DNA of 8,586 nt from Cyanobacteriota bacterium (GCA_947463165.1 CANHSW010000074.1:1-8586); one strand, 5' to 3'. Positions 1-6,446 are shown, numbered from the stretch's first letter. Notes: generated from the letters alone by a model not told the origin. Numbers and translations: made by a program.

Positions 1-20
1 AATTTCTAGGAATCCCCGAT

Positions 21-995
21 TCAGGCGCTCATCTCCAGCATGAGCTGGATAGGGGTGAGGGCCCGCTGGCGCAGCTGCTCATCCATGGTGATTTGGGGTT
101 CCATGGTGAGCAGGCAATGCCAAAGTTTTTCCATGGTATTCAGCCGCATATAGGGGCAGGCATTGCAACTGCAGCCGTCGGCACCGGGAACCGGGAGCAA
201 CAGCTTGTGGGGAACCCGTTGCTGCATCTGGTGGAGGATGCCGGGTTCGGTGAGCACGATCAGGCTCTGGGCATCACTATCTTCAGCGCGGCCTAGCAAC
301 TTACTGGTGGAGCCAATGAAGTCGGCCAGATCAAGTAGATGGGGCAGGCATTCGGGATGGGCCAGTACCTCCGCATCTGGGTGGTCGAGCTTCAGCTGGA
401 GCAACGCCTGCTCACTGAAGGATTCGTGCACCATGCAGCTGCCAGGCCACAGGGTGAGCTCGCGGCCACTCTGGGCCTGTACCCAGCGGCCCAAATTCTG
501 ATCGGGTGCAAACAGAATTGGCCGCTCTGGCGGCAGTTTTTTCACCAGCTCAACGGCGTTGCTGCTGGTGCAGATCAGGTCGCTCTGGGCCTTCACCGCA
601 GCCGAGCAATTGATGTAACTCACTACAAAGTGGTCTTGATGCTGCTCGCGGAAGGCGGCGAAGGCATCGGCTGGGCAGGCGTCAGCGAGAGAGCAGCCGG
701 CATTGAGGTCTGGTAGGAGCACGATTTTGCCGGGATTGAGTATTTTTGCGGTCTCGGCCATGAAGTGCACGCCACAAAACACGATCACATCGGCATCGGT
801 ACTGGCGGCCTTACGGGATAGTTCCAGCGAGTCGCCAATAAAATCGGCGATGTCCTGGATGGCATCTTCCTGGTAGTAGTGGGCCAGGATCACGGCGTTG
901 CGCTCACGGCTCAGGGTCCGGATGGCCGTGGGCAGGTCGGCAGGAGTGTTAGCTGCGCTACCGGCGCTGGTGTTGTGGACAGCGGCGAAAACCAA
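21..995 (-). CDS. nadA: Quinolinate synthase NadA
   Basis: Condenses iminoaspartate (from NadB) with dihydroxyacetone phosphate to give quinolinate, the precursor of NAD; cytosolic, oxygen-sensitive [4Fe-4S] enzyme. The 324-residue product has the family's usual length and three repeated sub-domains. Visible motifs: substrate-binding HYYQ at 39-42, [13 protein letters not shown] from C74, [13 protein letters not shown] with C101, SAAVKAQSD near 131, WPGSC with C187, HPEC at 213-216, GSTS at 228-231 and C275-S-C-N-A-C280. By alignment with remembered E. coli and Thermotoga NadA, C101, C187 and C280 should be the three cluster ligands. The start is a TTG at 995-993: it is the first start codon after an in-frame TGA and has a GAGGA ribosome-binding site 6 nt upstream. 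The first in-frame Met otherwise lies at residue 79, past essential sequence. Divergent from the phosphoesterase gene with 48 bp between starts. Identification is very secure. Confidence 0.97.
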   Translation of the reverse strand: MVFAAVHNTSAGSAANTPADLPTAIRTLSRERNAVILAHYYQEDAIQDIADFIGDSLELSRKAASTDADVIVFCGVHFMAETAKILNPGKIVLLPDLNAGCSLADACPADAFAAFREQHQDHFVVSYINCSAAVKAQSDLICTSSNAVELVKKLPPERPILFAPDQNLGRWVQAQSGRELTLWPGSCMVHESFSEQALLQLKLDHPDAEVLAHPECLPHLLDLADFIGSTSKLLGRAEDSDAQSLIVLTEPGILHQMQQRVPHKLLLPVPGADGCSCNACPYMRLNTMEKLWHCLLTMEPQITMDEQLRQRALTPIQLMLEMSA

Positions 996-1001
996 CCCGA
1001 G

Positions 1002-1006
1002 TCCTC
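1002..1006 (-). promoter_or_regulatory. Ribosome-binding site fixing the TTG start of nadA
   Basis: On the minus strand GAGGA lies 6 nt before the TTG at 995-993, and an in-frame TGA lies immediately upstream (overlapping the G of GAGGA). No ATG or GTG is available near the N terminus, so this site supports TTG initiation. Confidence 0.65.
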
Positions 1007-1043
1007 ACGTGGTGCAGGATGGCTTAACACTAGGCAGTGGTGG

Positions 1044-1973
1044 ATGCGGATCCTGAACCTGGCCGTGGTGGGCGATCCCCACGGCTCCTGGGACCGTTCT
1101 GACCACGAGCTACTGGCAAAACTGAGCCCTGATGCCCTGCTGGTGGTGGGCGATCTGAGCGATGGCCAGCCGCGCATCCCAGCGCTGTTGCGGCGCCTAC
1201 CGATGCCGGTGGCCTGCATCCTCGGCAACCACGACACCGGCAAAGATGCCAGTGGTCGCACCCTCCGGGTGCAGATCGACACCTTGGCGGAGCTGCACTG
1301 CGGCTGGGAGCTGCGGGAACTGCGCCCCCCCGGGCTGGCGGTGGTGGGCGCCCGGCCTGCCAGTGCCGGTGGCGGCTTTCATCTCTCCAAGGCGATGCTC
1401 GCCGCCTTTGGCCCCCTCAGCCTGCATGACTCCGCCGAGCGCATAGCCGCAGCCGCCCTGGCGGCCGATCCAGCCCTGCCCCTGGTGCTGCTGGCCCATA
1501 GCGGTCCAGCCGGCCTGGGCAGTGAAGCCGCCGATCCCTGTGGCCGCGACTGGAAGAAGCAGGCCTGTGACTGGGGCGATCAAGACCTAACCCTGGCGAT
1601 TGAACGGATCCGTCGCCAGCGGCCTGTACCGCTGGTGGTTTTCGGCCACATGCACCATGCCCTGAAGCGGGGCCAGGGGCACCGCCGCACCCTGGCCACC
1701 GATCGCCAGGGAACCATCTACCTAAATGCAGCCAGCGTGCCTCGCCACGGTCGAGATGCCGCCGGTAAGGAGCTACGCCATTTCAGTTGGGTGGAGTTGG
1801 CTGAGAACGGCACAGTGCTCCATGCCAGCCACCGCTGGTATGGCCTCGACGGCCGGCTGCTCTATCAAGAGCTGCTAATCAGCCGATCGCCCCTGCAGAT
1901 CGGCTCTAATGAAAGAAAATTAGCCGGCGGCGAACTGGCCAACGGCACCCATAGCAGCCTGCTCTCGTGCTGA
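1044..1973 (+). CDS. Calcineurin-like metallophosphoesterase (cyanobacterial TIGR04168-like)
   Basis: Probable cytosolic dinuclear-metal phosphoesterase of 309 residues; substrate unknown. All calcineurin-fold metal motifs are present in order: GDPHG with D11 and H13, VGDLSDG with D37, LGNHDT with N62 and H63, AHSGP with H152, and GHMHH with H202 and H204. A catalytically active enzyme is therefore expected. The family resembles a phosphoesterase group found in cyanobacteria and plastid-bearing eukaryotes (I recall it as TIGR04168; not checked). The reading frame is open further upstream to 879, but that part lies over nadA on the other strand and is not phosphoesterase-like. The ATG at 1044 starts exactly at the first beta strand (MRILNLAVVGD). 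The ribosome-binding site is weak (AGG at 1032-1034). The stop overlaps the start of the next gene, indicating one operon. Confidence 0.9.
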   Translation: MRILNLAVVGDPHGSWDRSDHELLAKLSPDALLVVGDLSDGQPRIPALLRRLPMPVACILGNHDTGKDASGRTLRVQIDTLAELHCGWELRELRPPGLAVVGARPASAGGGFHLSKAMLAAFGPLSLHDSAERIAAAALAADPALPLVLLAHSGPAGLGSEAADPCGRDWKKQACDWGDQDLTLAIERIRRQRPVPLVVFGHMHHALKRGQGHRRTLATDRQGTIYLNAASVPRHGRDAAGKELRHFSWVELAENGTVLHASHRWYGLDGRLLYQELLISRSPLQIGSNERKLAGGELANGTHSSLLSC

Positions 1974-3052
1974 TCTACACCTGCATCAGTGGCCATGGCT
2001 TCGGGCACGGCTCACGCACGGCCGCTGTGCTCACTGAACTGCATCGGCTGCAGCCCAGCTGGAGATTGGTGATTTCCACCAATCTGCCGGCCGGTTTTTT
2101 GGCTACGGCCATGGGCCCAGTGCCCTACGAGCTGCGTCCCTGTCGCTGGGATGTAGGGGTGATCCAGGCCGATGCGCTGAGTGCCGATCCGCTCGCCACC
2201 CTCGCCGCCCTGGATCAGTTGGAACTCGCCTTGCCTGAACAGCTGCTTAGCGAGGCCAGCTGGCTGCAAGACCAGGGGCAGCCAGTGTTAGTGCTGGGCG
2301 ATGTGCCTCCGGCGGCGGCTCTACTGGCCGAGCGGCTGGAGGCGAAAATGATATGGCTGGCCAGTTTTGGCTGGGAGGCCATCTATGGCTCCATGGGGCC
2401 GGCCTTCGCAGCCTGGGCGGCCCGCTCTGTTGAGCTTTACCGGCAAGGAGATCTGCTGCTGCGCTGTCCATTGGCCATGCCGATCGACTGGGGCATCCCA
2501 GAGCAGCGGATCGGCTTGACGGCTGGTCGGCCGCGCTGCGATGTCCAACAGCTGGCCAGGCAGCTGCAGCTACCGCCCCGGCGGGAAGGCTGCGTGCTGG
2601 TCAGTTTCGGCGGCCTCGGGGCCGCAGTGGATCCGGCACTGCTGGGGCGCTGGCCGGATCACCTGTTCATTGGCCACGACCCCAGCCTGGCTTCGATGCC
2701 CAATGGTCGGCTGCTGCCCGAGGGGGTGCGTCCCCTGGAGGTGATGCCTCTCTGTGAACGGATGATCACAAAACCCGGCTACAGCAGCTTCTGCGAGGCA
2801 TTCAGCGCCGATGTGGGCATTCACCTGGTGCATCGTGAGGGCTTTTCCGAGGCCCCTGTGCTGGAAGAGGCCCTGCAGCGCCATGGCCGACACCGTCTAC
2901 TCAGCCAAGACCAGTTTCATGCAGCTGACTGGCAGCTGGATCAGCCCCTGCTGGCGCCAAGCGAAGCTCCAATTCCCAGCGGCGGCAGCACGGAAGCGGC
3001 GAAGGCAATCGCCAATGTGGCCGAACAACAGCATGGGCTTCAGCTTGCTTGA
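1967..3052 (+). CDS. GT-B glycosyltransferase-like protein (MurG / arabinokinase N-domain type)
   Basis: A 361-residue protein with the outline of a GT-B nucleotide-sugar glycosyltransferase. The N-terminal glycine/histidine loop SGHGFGHGSR (8-17) is the type seen in MurG-like enzymes and in the N-terminal domain of plant arabinokinases. A second Rossmann-like half begins near 208 (CVLVSFGGLG). A donor-binding-like stretch, ITKPGYSSFCEAF (267-279), follows, where related enzymes have a GY-x-S/T-x-xEA motif. Donor and acceptor sugars cannot be read from the sequence. The GTG start at 1967 overlaps the phosphoesterase stop as GTGCTGA, with no separate ribosome-binding site, so it is probably translated by coupling. 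No signal peptide or clear membrane helix, so probably cytosolic or peripheral. Fold confidence is good; precise function is unknown. Confidence 0.8.
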   Translation: MLIYTCISGHGFGHGSRTAAVLTELHRLQPSWRLVISTNLPAGFLATAMGPVPYELRPCRWDVGVIQADALSADPLATLAALDQLELALPEQLLSEASWLQDQGQPVLVLGDVPPAAALLAERLEAKMIWLASFGWEAIYGSMGPAFAAWAARSVELYRQGDLLLRCPLAMPIDWGIPEQRIGLTAGRPRCDVQQLARQLQLPPRREGCVLVSFGGLGAAVDPALLGRWPDHLFIGHDPSLASMPNGRLLPEGVRPLEVMPLCERMITKPGYSSFCEAFSADVGIHLVHREGFSEAPVLEEALQRHGRHRLLSQDQFHAADWQLDQPLLAPSEAPIPSGGSTEAAKAIANVAEQQHGLQLA

Positions 3053-3123
3053 AGGTTCCGACAGGCAGTAGCGGGCTAAGCAGGCCATGGAAAACCGTCA
3101 TTTCGTTGCCCCAGCCAGCTGGA

Positions 3124-3169
3124 GAGCCATCTCTGCATCAAGGCTCGGTTGGCCGTGGCTCGGTTTTTT
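3124..3169 (+). terminator. Possible Rho-independent terminator of the phosphoesterase/glycosyltransferase operon
   Basis: GAGCCA at 3124-3129 can pair with TGGCTC at 3156-3161, followed by GG and a run of six T at 3164-3169. The loop is long (26 nt) and holds a second GGCTC copy at 3142-3146 that could pair instead, so the exact fold is uncertain. The position, just downstream of the operon's last stop at 3052, is suitable. Confidence 0.3.
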
Positions 3170-3195
3170 CTGAGCTTCCCCAAGGGCCGACCGCG

Positions 3196-3286
3196 CAAAT
3201 CATTTAAATCAACTCAAATCAAATTCAATCAAGCCCATTTAAAGCTTAAACAACTCAATCAAAACCCAACCAAAACTCACTCAAAC
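3196..3286 (+). repeat. TCAA-rich, G-poor low-complexity tract
   Basis: Eight TCAA words occur between 3209 and 3284, five of them packed into 3209-3232 at 4-6 nt spacing. The plus strand has only two G residues in this stretch. It is an irregular repeat rather than a clean tandem array. It lies shortly after the putative terminator and overlaps no supported gene. Function unknown. Confidence 0.55.
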
Positions 3287-4101
3287 AGAGTTTACCAATG
3301 CAATGCCACTCGAAATATCTCAGATCTCTACGTTCTTATGGGCATCTTGAAAATTGGCAATTCCACCCACCAGAACCAGTGGCAGGTGATTAGCTGCAAC
3401 GCCTATCACGACTTGACATCAATTATCCTTGTTTTATGGCCATACCCTTATTACACAACAAGCATTGCAGAGACCTGCTTATCTCCGACTCACAAGAGTC
3501 AAATGGAATATATTTGCAGCGCCCTCAAATTAAGACCAATCAAGACTTGGCAAAATTAATCGATTCTCAGTAGAGCAAATTCCAGAGAGAAGGTTAGCGT
3601 AGTCAGATGAATTACTGGCAACTTAGGCCAGGGCTGCTTCAAATCGCCTAACCCACCGCCTTGGGTAAAGCTGAAACCAGAGAAAACATTACCGCTTACA
3701 ACAAAAGACAGGCGAGTTTGCAGGGAAAATTTTAAGTTTTCGAACTACGCTAAAAGAAATGTGCCCAACAGATAATTGCTCCAAGAATAATCCGACCAAA
3801 GGAACCTGATCAAACAAAAAAATCGCTAAACGGAATCCAGATAATGATAGTATAGCCAAAGGCAAGCCAAGCCATGCCATCTTAACCCGTGGCAGCGAAA
3901 CCGAGGGGCAGTGGGGCCAGTGAAAATACGGCTAGCGGGACAGTGGTGATCCCCCGACCAGTGGCTCGGTAATTTCACGCCAATTTTTTTTAGATCAGCA
4001 GCCAAGAATCCCCCCGCAGCCAGAGATCTCAACGGGCCGGTGTGACTTTCGATACAGTGGACGGTTTTTTGATTGGCACTGTGATGGTTGCCTGGGACAA
4101 G

Positions 4102-4129
4102 CTTGGTCGCCATGGTGACGCGAACCAAG
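4102..4129. other. Hairpin, 9 bp with one bulge
   Basis: CTTGGTCGC at 4102-4110 pairs with GCG (4120-4122) and ACCAAG (4124-4129), with A4123 bulged and a 9-nt loop. No T-run follows on either strand, so it does not look like a standard terminator. It sits in the gene-free gap and may be part of an unrecognised RNA. Confidence 0.4.
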
Positions 4130-4336
4130 GCCTTTAGCCATGAATAAATGCACTTTGCAGCCATTCATAGCCCCTCGCTTTGGACAAATGTTCTCTAAGC
4201 CCTGCCGACTCTCTCTTCAAACCATCAACTCGCTTCGCACCCAATAGTCACTCTTCCCCAATTTAAAAACCGAATCACACCTAATGCTATGGAAAAATCC
4301 AATTCATTTCGAGGAACCTCCCATCCAACCGCAATC

Positions 4337-4375
4337 ACCAGGGGAGCCCATTAGCCGCCATGCTACTCTCCTGGT
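4337..4375. other. Two-part hairpin, possible small-RNA end or terminator
   Basis: ACCAGGGGAG at 4337-4346 pairs with CTCTCCTGGT at 4366-4375 (10 bp, one G-U). An inner TAGC/GCTA stem (4352-4355 with 4362-4365) stacks on the 3' side, leaving a 5-nt bulge and a 6-nt loop. On the plus strand T-runs follow only at 4389-4392 and 4397-4401, too far for a textbook terminator. It lies about 235 bp before the lytic-enzyme gene. Confidence 0.4.
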
Positions 4376-4609
4376 CAAATCAGAAGAATTTTAAAATTTT
4401 TGAATCAATAATTACCGATTTCACCCTGAATTAGATAAGCCTACAGGGATCTCGCCACAACCGATTACCAAGATTTGAGCAATCAAAAGCATTGCCGCCC
4501 ACATTAACTTATTTCCCAAGTCTTTTGTGGCCAATGCACCCGCTCTAATTTGACCCAGAAGCAGTTGCCAAGCTCTTTACTCAGGAATTAATCTCCACCC
4601 TATGAATCG

Positions 4610-5476
4610 ATGAAAGTCCGATTGTCAAGAAATCTTCGTTATCCGATTGTTTTGGCCCTCACCGGCCTGCCGGTGTGGCTGCCAATACTTGATGTATCGG
4701 CGGCTCCAATGCCGGAAAGCTTGGCAGCTCCAATCCCAGAAAGCCTGGCGACTACAAATCTGGGCATTGCAAATCCAGGCATTGCAAATCCAGGCATTGC
4801 AAATCCAGGCATTGCAAATCCGGATATTGGGATCCCCTTGATCAGCCCCAGTGAGGCGCTCTTGAGTGTGCCGCTGCCGCCTCCAGGGCCTCGCCTGTTT
4901 GCGATTACCCCGGAACGCAGGGCCCTGCTGAACACGATTCGCTATGCAGAGGGCACCTGGGCCAATGGCGATGATCTGGGCTACAGGATCATGTTTGGGG
5001 GGAGCCTGATGGCCAGTCTGGAGCGCCACCCCGAGCAGGTGAATCGCAGCTCTCGCTATGCCAGCGCAGCGGCCGGTGCCTACCAGTTCATGCCCTCCAC
5101 CTGGCGCATGGTGACCCAAGCCCTGGGATTAGAGCAATTTGGTCCCCAGGTGCAGGACCAGGGCGCCCTCTATTTAATCCAGAGGCGCGGTGCCCTTTCC
5201 CTGGCCGATCAGGGCCTGTTCACCCCCCACCTGGCCCATCGCTTGGCGCCCGAGTGGGCCTCCATCCCCACCTTGGCCGGCCGTAGCTATTACGGCCAAC
5301 CGGTGAAGCGTTACGACCAGCTCAAACGCTTTTACGAGGACAACCTGACCCAATTACGAGCGTCCACCCTGCCATCGGAGCCGCCCCCAACCGTCTCCGT
5401 CTGTGAACCGGCCGATACACTGCGCTGCCGGCTAGAGGCGCTGGACCGACTAGGACCACGCACACTCGGTGGCTAA
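4610..5476 (+). CDS. Secreted lambda-endolysin-like (GH104) peptidoglycan lytic transglycosylase
   Basis: Predicted exported cell-wall hydrolase of 288 residues. Residues 1-32 form a signal peptide: basic KVRLSRNLR, a hydrophobic core, and a VSA-A-type cleavage region near 29-32. A Pro/Ala-rich linker follows, with two 8-residue PESLA repeats and four GIANP repeats (52-71). The catalytic domain spans about 98-245 and tracks phage lambda endolysin R motif by motif: YAEGT with catalytic-type E114, GYRIMFGG (124-131), HPEQV (140-144), AAAGAYQFMPSTW (153-165), QDQGALYLIQRRGAL (182-196), EWASIP (215-220) and YYGQ (227-230). That family cleaves peptidoglycan by lytic transglycosylation. The C-terminal tail carries C265 and C273, which could pair. 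The ATG at 4610 gives the proper signal peptide; the nearby ATG at 4602 is in another frame and closes at once. No strong ribosome-binding site. No holin or other phage gene adjoins it, which favours a cellular enzyme. Confidence 0.88.
   Translation: MKVRLSRNLRYPIVLALTGLPVWLPILDVSAAPMPESLAAPIPESLATTNLGIANPGIANPGIANPGIANPDIGIPLISPSEALLSVPLPPPGPRLFAITPERRALLNTIRYAEGTWANGDDLGYRIMFGGSLMASLERHPEQVNRSSRYASAAAGAYQFMPSTWRMVTQALGLEQFGPQVQDQGALYLIQRRGALSLADQGLFTPHLAHRLAPEWASIPTLAGRSYYGQPVKRYDQLKRFYEDNLTQLRASTLPSEPPPTVSVCEPADTLRCRLEALDRLGPRTLGG
4703..4750 (+). repeat. Two imperfect 24-bp tandem copies in the lytic-enzyme linker
   Basis: Units 4703-4726 and 4727-4750 both begin GCTCCAAT and encode AP(M/I)PESLA. 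They lie just after the predicted signal-peptide cleavage region and keep the reading frame. Confidence 0.85.
4763..4822 (+). repeat. Four tandem 15-bp copies encoding GIANP
   Basis: The unit GGCATTGCAAATCCA occurs three times exactly (4763-4777, 4778-4792, 4793-4807) and a fourth time with a single last-base change (4808-4822). Each encodes Gly-Ile-Ala-Asn-Pro, residues 52-71 of the lytic enzyme. The near-identity at DNA level suggests recent slippage expansion. The array is in frame, so copy-number changes would alter linker length only. Confidence 0.95.
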
Positions 5477-5533
5477 TCAAGATCTACTCAAATCCCCCCC
5501 AAATATACATAAATTCTTCCCTAACCAGTTCCC

Positions 5534-5561
5534 TTCAAGGCTTAACTAAGAAAACCTTGAA
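5534..5561. terminator. Hairpin between convergent genes, possible bidirectional terminator
   Basis: TTCAAGG at 5534-5540 pairs with CCTTGAA at 5555-5561. The enclosed CTTAACTAAG forms a further short stem, with AAAA (5551-5554) bulged. It lies 58 bp past the lytic-enzyme stop and 60 bp past the TPM-gene stop. No T-run follows on either strand, so termination is inferred mainly from position. Confidence 0.35.
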
Positions 5562-5618
5562 ATTCCGCCAATTTACCGCTCACCTAGGAGAATATTTCTG
5601 TTATTTCATTCTAACTAG

Positions 5619-6446
5619 CTAGCTATCTCCCTCCTGCCTCATCTGCTTGCCAACCGTGTTCTGGGCAATTAGATAGGCGGCGGCGATGGCACCAATAAAG
5701 CCGAGGGCATTGCGAGCCAGCGGCAATAGATCGCTGGTGCGGGTAATGATTGGTGCAACTCCAAATATGCCGAACAGGATCAACCAGAGGGGAGAGAGCA
5801 GCAAAACCCAGGCCCATTCCACGCCATGATCAGGCTTGCGGGGATAGGCCGCGAAGCCCACGATCAAGCCCCCCAGGATCGAGGTGGCCAGGGTGAGCAG
5901 CCACTGCTCCTGGGGCAAACCAGGTACCACCTGGCAACCGCCTCGCTCCAGGCAGATCTCCACCGCCTCCAGGGCAGCGTTGATGGCGCCGTCTTCGCCG
6001 TGATCGCGCACGTAAAACTGATTGCCAAATCTGGTTTGCAGCTCCACCCAATAGGTGCGGGGCATCAGGGCAAACAGGGCATCGCCCACGTTGAAATTGA
6101 GCAGGTTGCCGCCCCTGGGATCAGCCACCAGCAGCAGGCTGCGTTCGTCCAGGTGCCAAAAATCGCGTACGGCCAGGCCAGGGGTGCGCTCGTACTGGGT
6201 GAGCACCCTCAATTTCCAGCCCGTTTCCAGTTCAAAGCGATCCAGTTGCTGTTCCAGGCTGGTGCGCTGGCCGTCGGTGAGAGCCTTGGCCAGGTCGATC
6301 ACCGGGGTGGGGTGATCGGGCAACAGCTCCGGGTTGTCGTAGGCCCAGGCCGCTGGCGTTGCCCAGCCCCAAGATCCCAGTAGCAGCAGCACCGCCGCCA
6401 GGGCAGCTAGCCAACGACCGATCGGTTGCGGAGCGGGGCTAACCAT
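5619..6446 (-). CDS. TPM-domain membrane-anchored protein, thylakoid lumen 15 kDa protein-like
   Basis: A 275-residue exported protein. Residues 1-35 form a signal peptide (R11, hydrophobic 12-30, AWA cleavage site before Y36). A TPM domain spans about 46-172, including TPVIDLAKALT, ETGWKLRVLTQ (74-84), PGLAVRDFWHLDERSL, VADPRGGNLLNFNVGDAL, and CLERGGC with C165 and C171. The tail has three hydrophobic segments near 181-200, 211-233 and 245-262, followed by a short hydrophilic end. The TPM part resembles the plant thylakoid lumen 15.0 kDa protein more than Psb32/TLP18.3, as recalled from memory. TPM proteins of the TLP18.3/Psb32 branch act in photosystem II repair; whether this branch does is unknown. 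The ATG at 6446 gives a complete signal peptide. It converges on the lytic-enzyme gene and diverges from the methyltransferase gene, with 49 bp between starts. Confidence 0.85.
   Translation of the reverse strand: MVSPAPQPIGRWLAALAAVLLLLGSWGWATPAAWAYDNPELLPDHPTPVIDLAKALTDGQRTSLEQQLDRFELETGWKLRVLTQYERTPGLAVRDFWHLDERSLLLVADPRGGNLLNFNVGDALFALMPRTYWVELQTRFGNQFYVRDHGEDGAINAALEAVEICLERGGCQVVPGLPQEQWLLTLATSILGGLIVGFAAYPRKPDHGVEWAWVLLLSPLWLILFGIFGVAPIITRTSDLLPLARNALGFIGAIAAAYLIAQNTVGKQMRQEGDS

Larger units (their letters stand above)
3053..4609. other. Long AT-richer intergenic region without a supported gene
   Basis: About 1.55 kb between the glycosyltransferase-like gene and the lytic-enzyme gene, clearly richer in A and T than the flanking genes. 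Contents seen: a T-run after a short stem just past the upstream gene, a TCAA-rich tract, five CAGTG words between 3909 and 4059, a T8 run at 3983-3990, a 9-bp hairpin at 4102-4129 and a 10-bp two-part hairpin at 4337-4375. Several open stretches exist: plus 3149-3559 from a TTG; minus 3556-3744, 3689-3880, 3826-4164 and 4421-4576. None has a recognisable domain, convincing ribosome-binding site or coding-like composition. No tRNA or known RNA signature was recognised. It could hold decayed genes or an unrecognised RNA. Confidence 0.7.

Noticed and set aside
879..1043. N-terminal extension of the phosphoesterase frame back to 879
   Set aside because: The extra 55 residues are antisense to nadA, show no fold-related sequence, and precede the natural first beta strand at the ATG at 1044.
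3149..3559. 136-codon plus-strand frame starting at TTG in the gene-free gap
   Set aside because: It begins inside the putative terminator, runs through the TCAA low-complexity tract, is rich in Asn/Gln/Thr/Lys as expected from base composition, and has no recognisable domain or ribosome-binding site.
3826..4164. 112-codon minus-strand frame in the gap
   Set aside because: Composition is rich in His, Cys and Trp with no domain or hydrophobic pattern; it crosses the hairpin and T-runs and has no supporting ribosome-binding site.
3053..4609. tRNA, tmRNA, RNase P or SRP RNA genes
   Set aside because: No T-arm consensus, cloverleaf or characteristic conserved core of these RNAs was found by eye on either strand.
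4763..4822. CRISPR-like direct repeats
   Set aside because: The units are contiguous 15-mers without spacers and lie in frame inside a coding sequence.
5826..6383. 185-codon plus-strand frame
   Set aside because: It lies entirely antisense to the TPM gene, whose signal peptide, domain motifs and membrane segments are clear.
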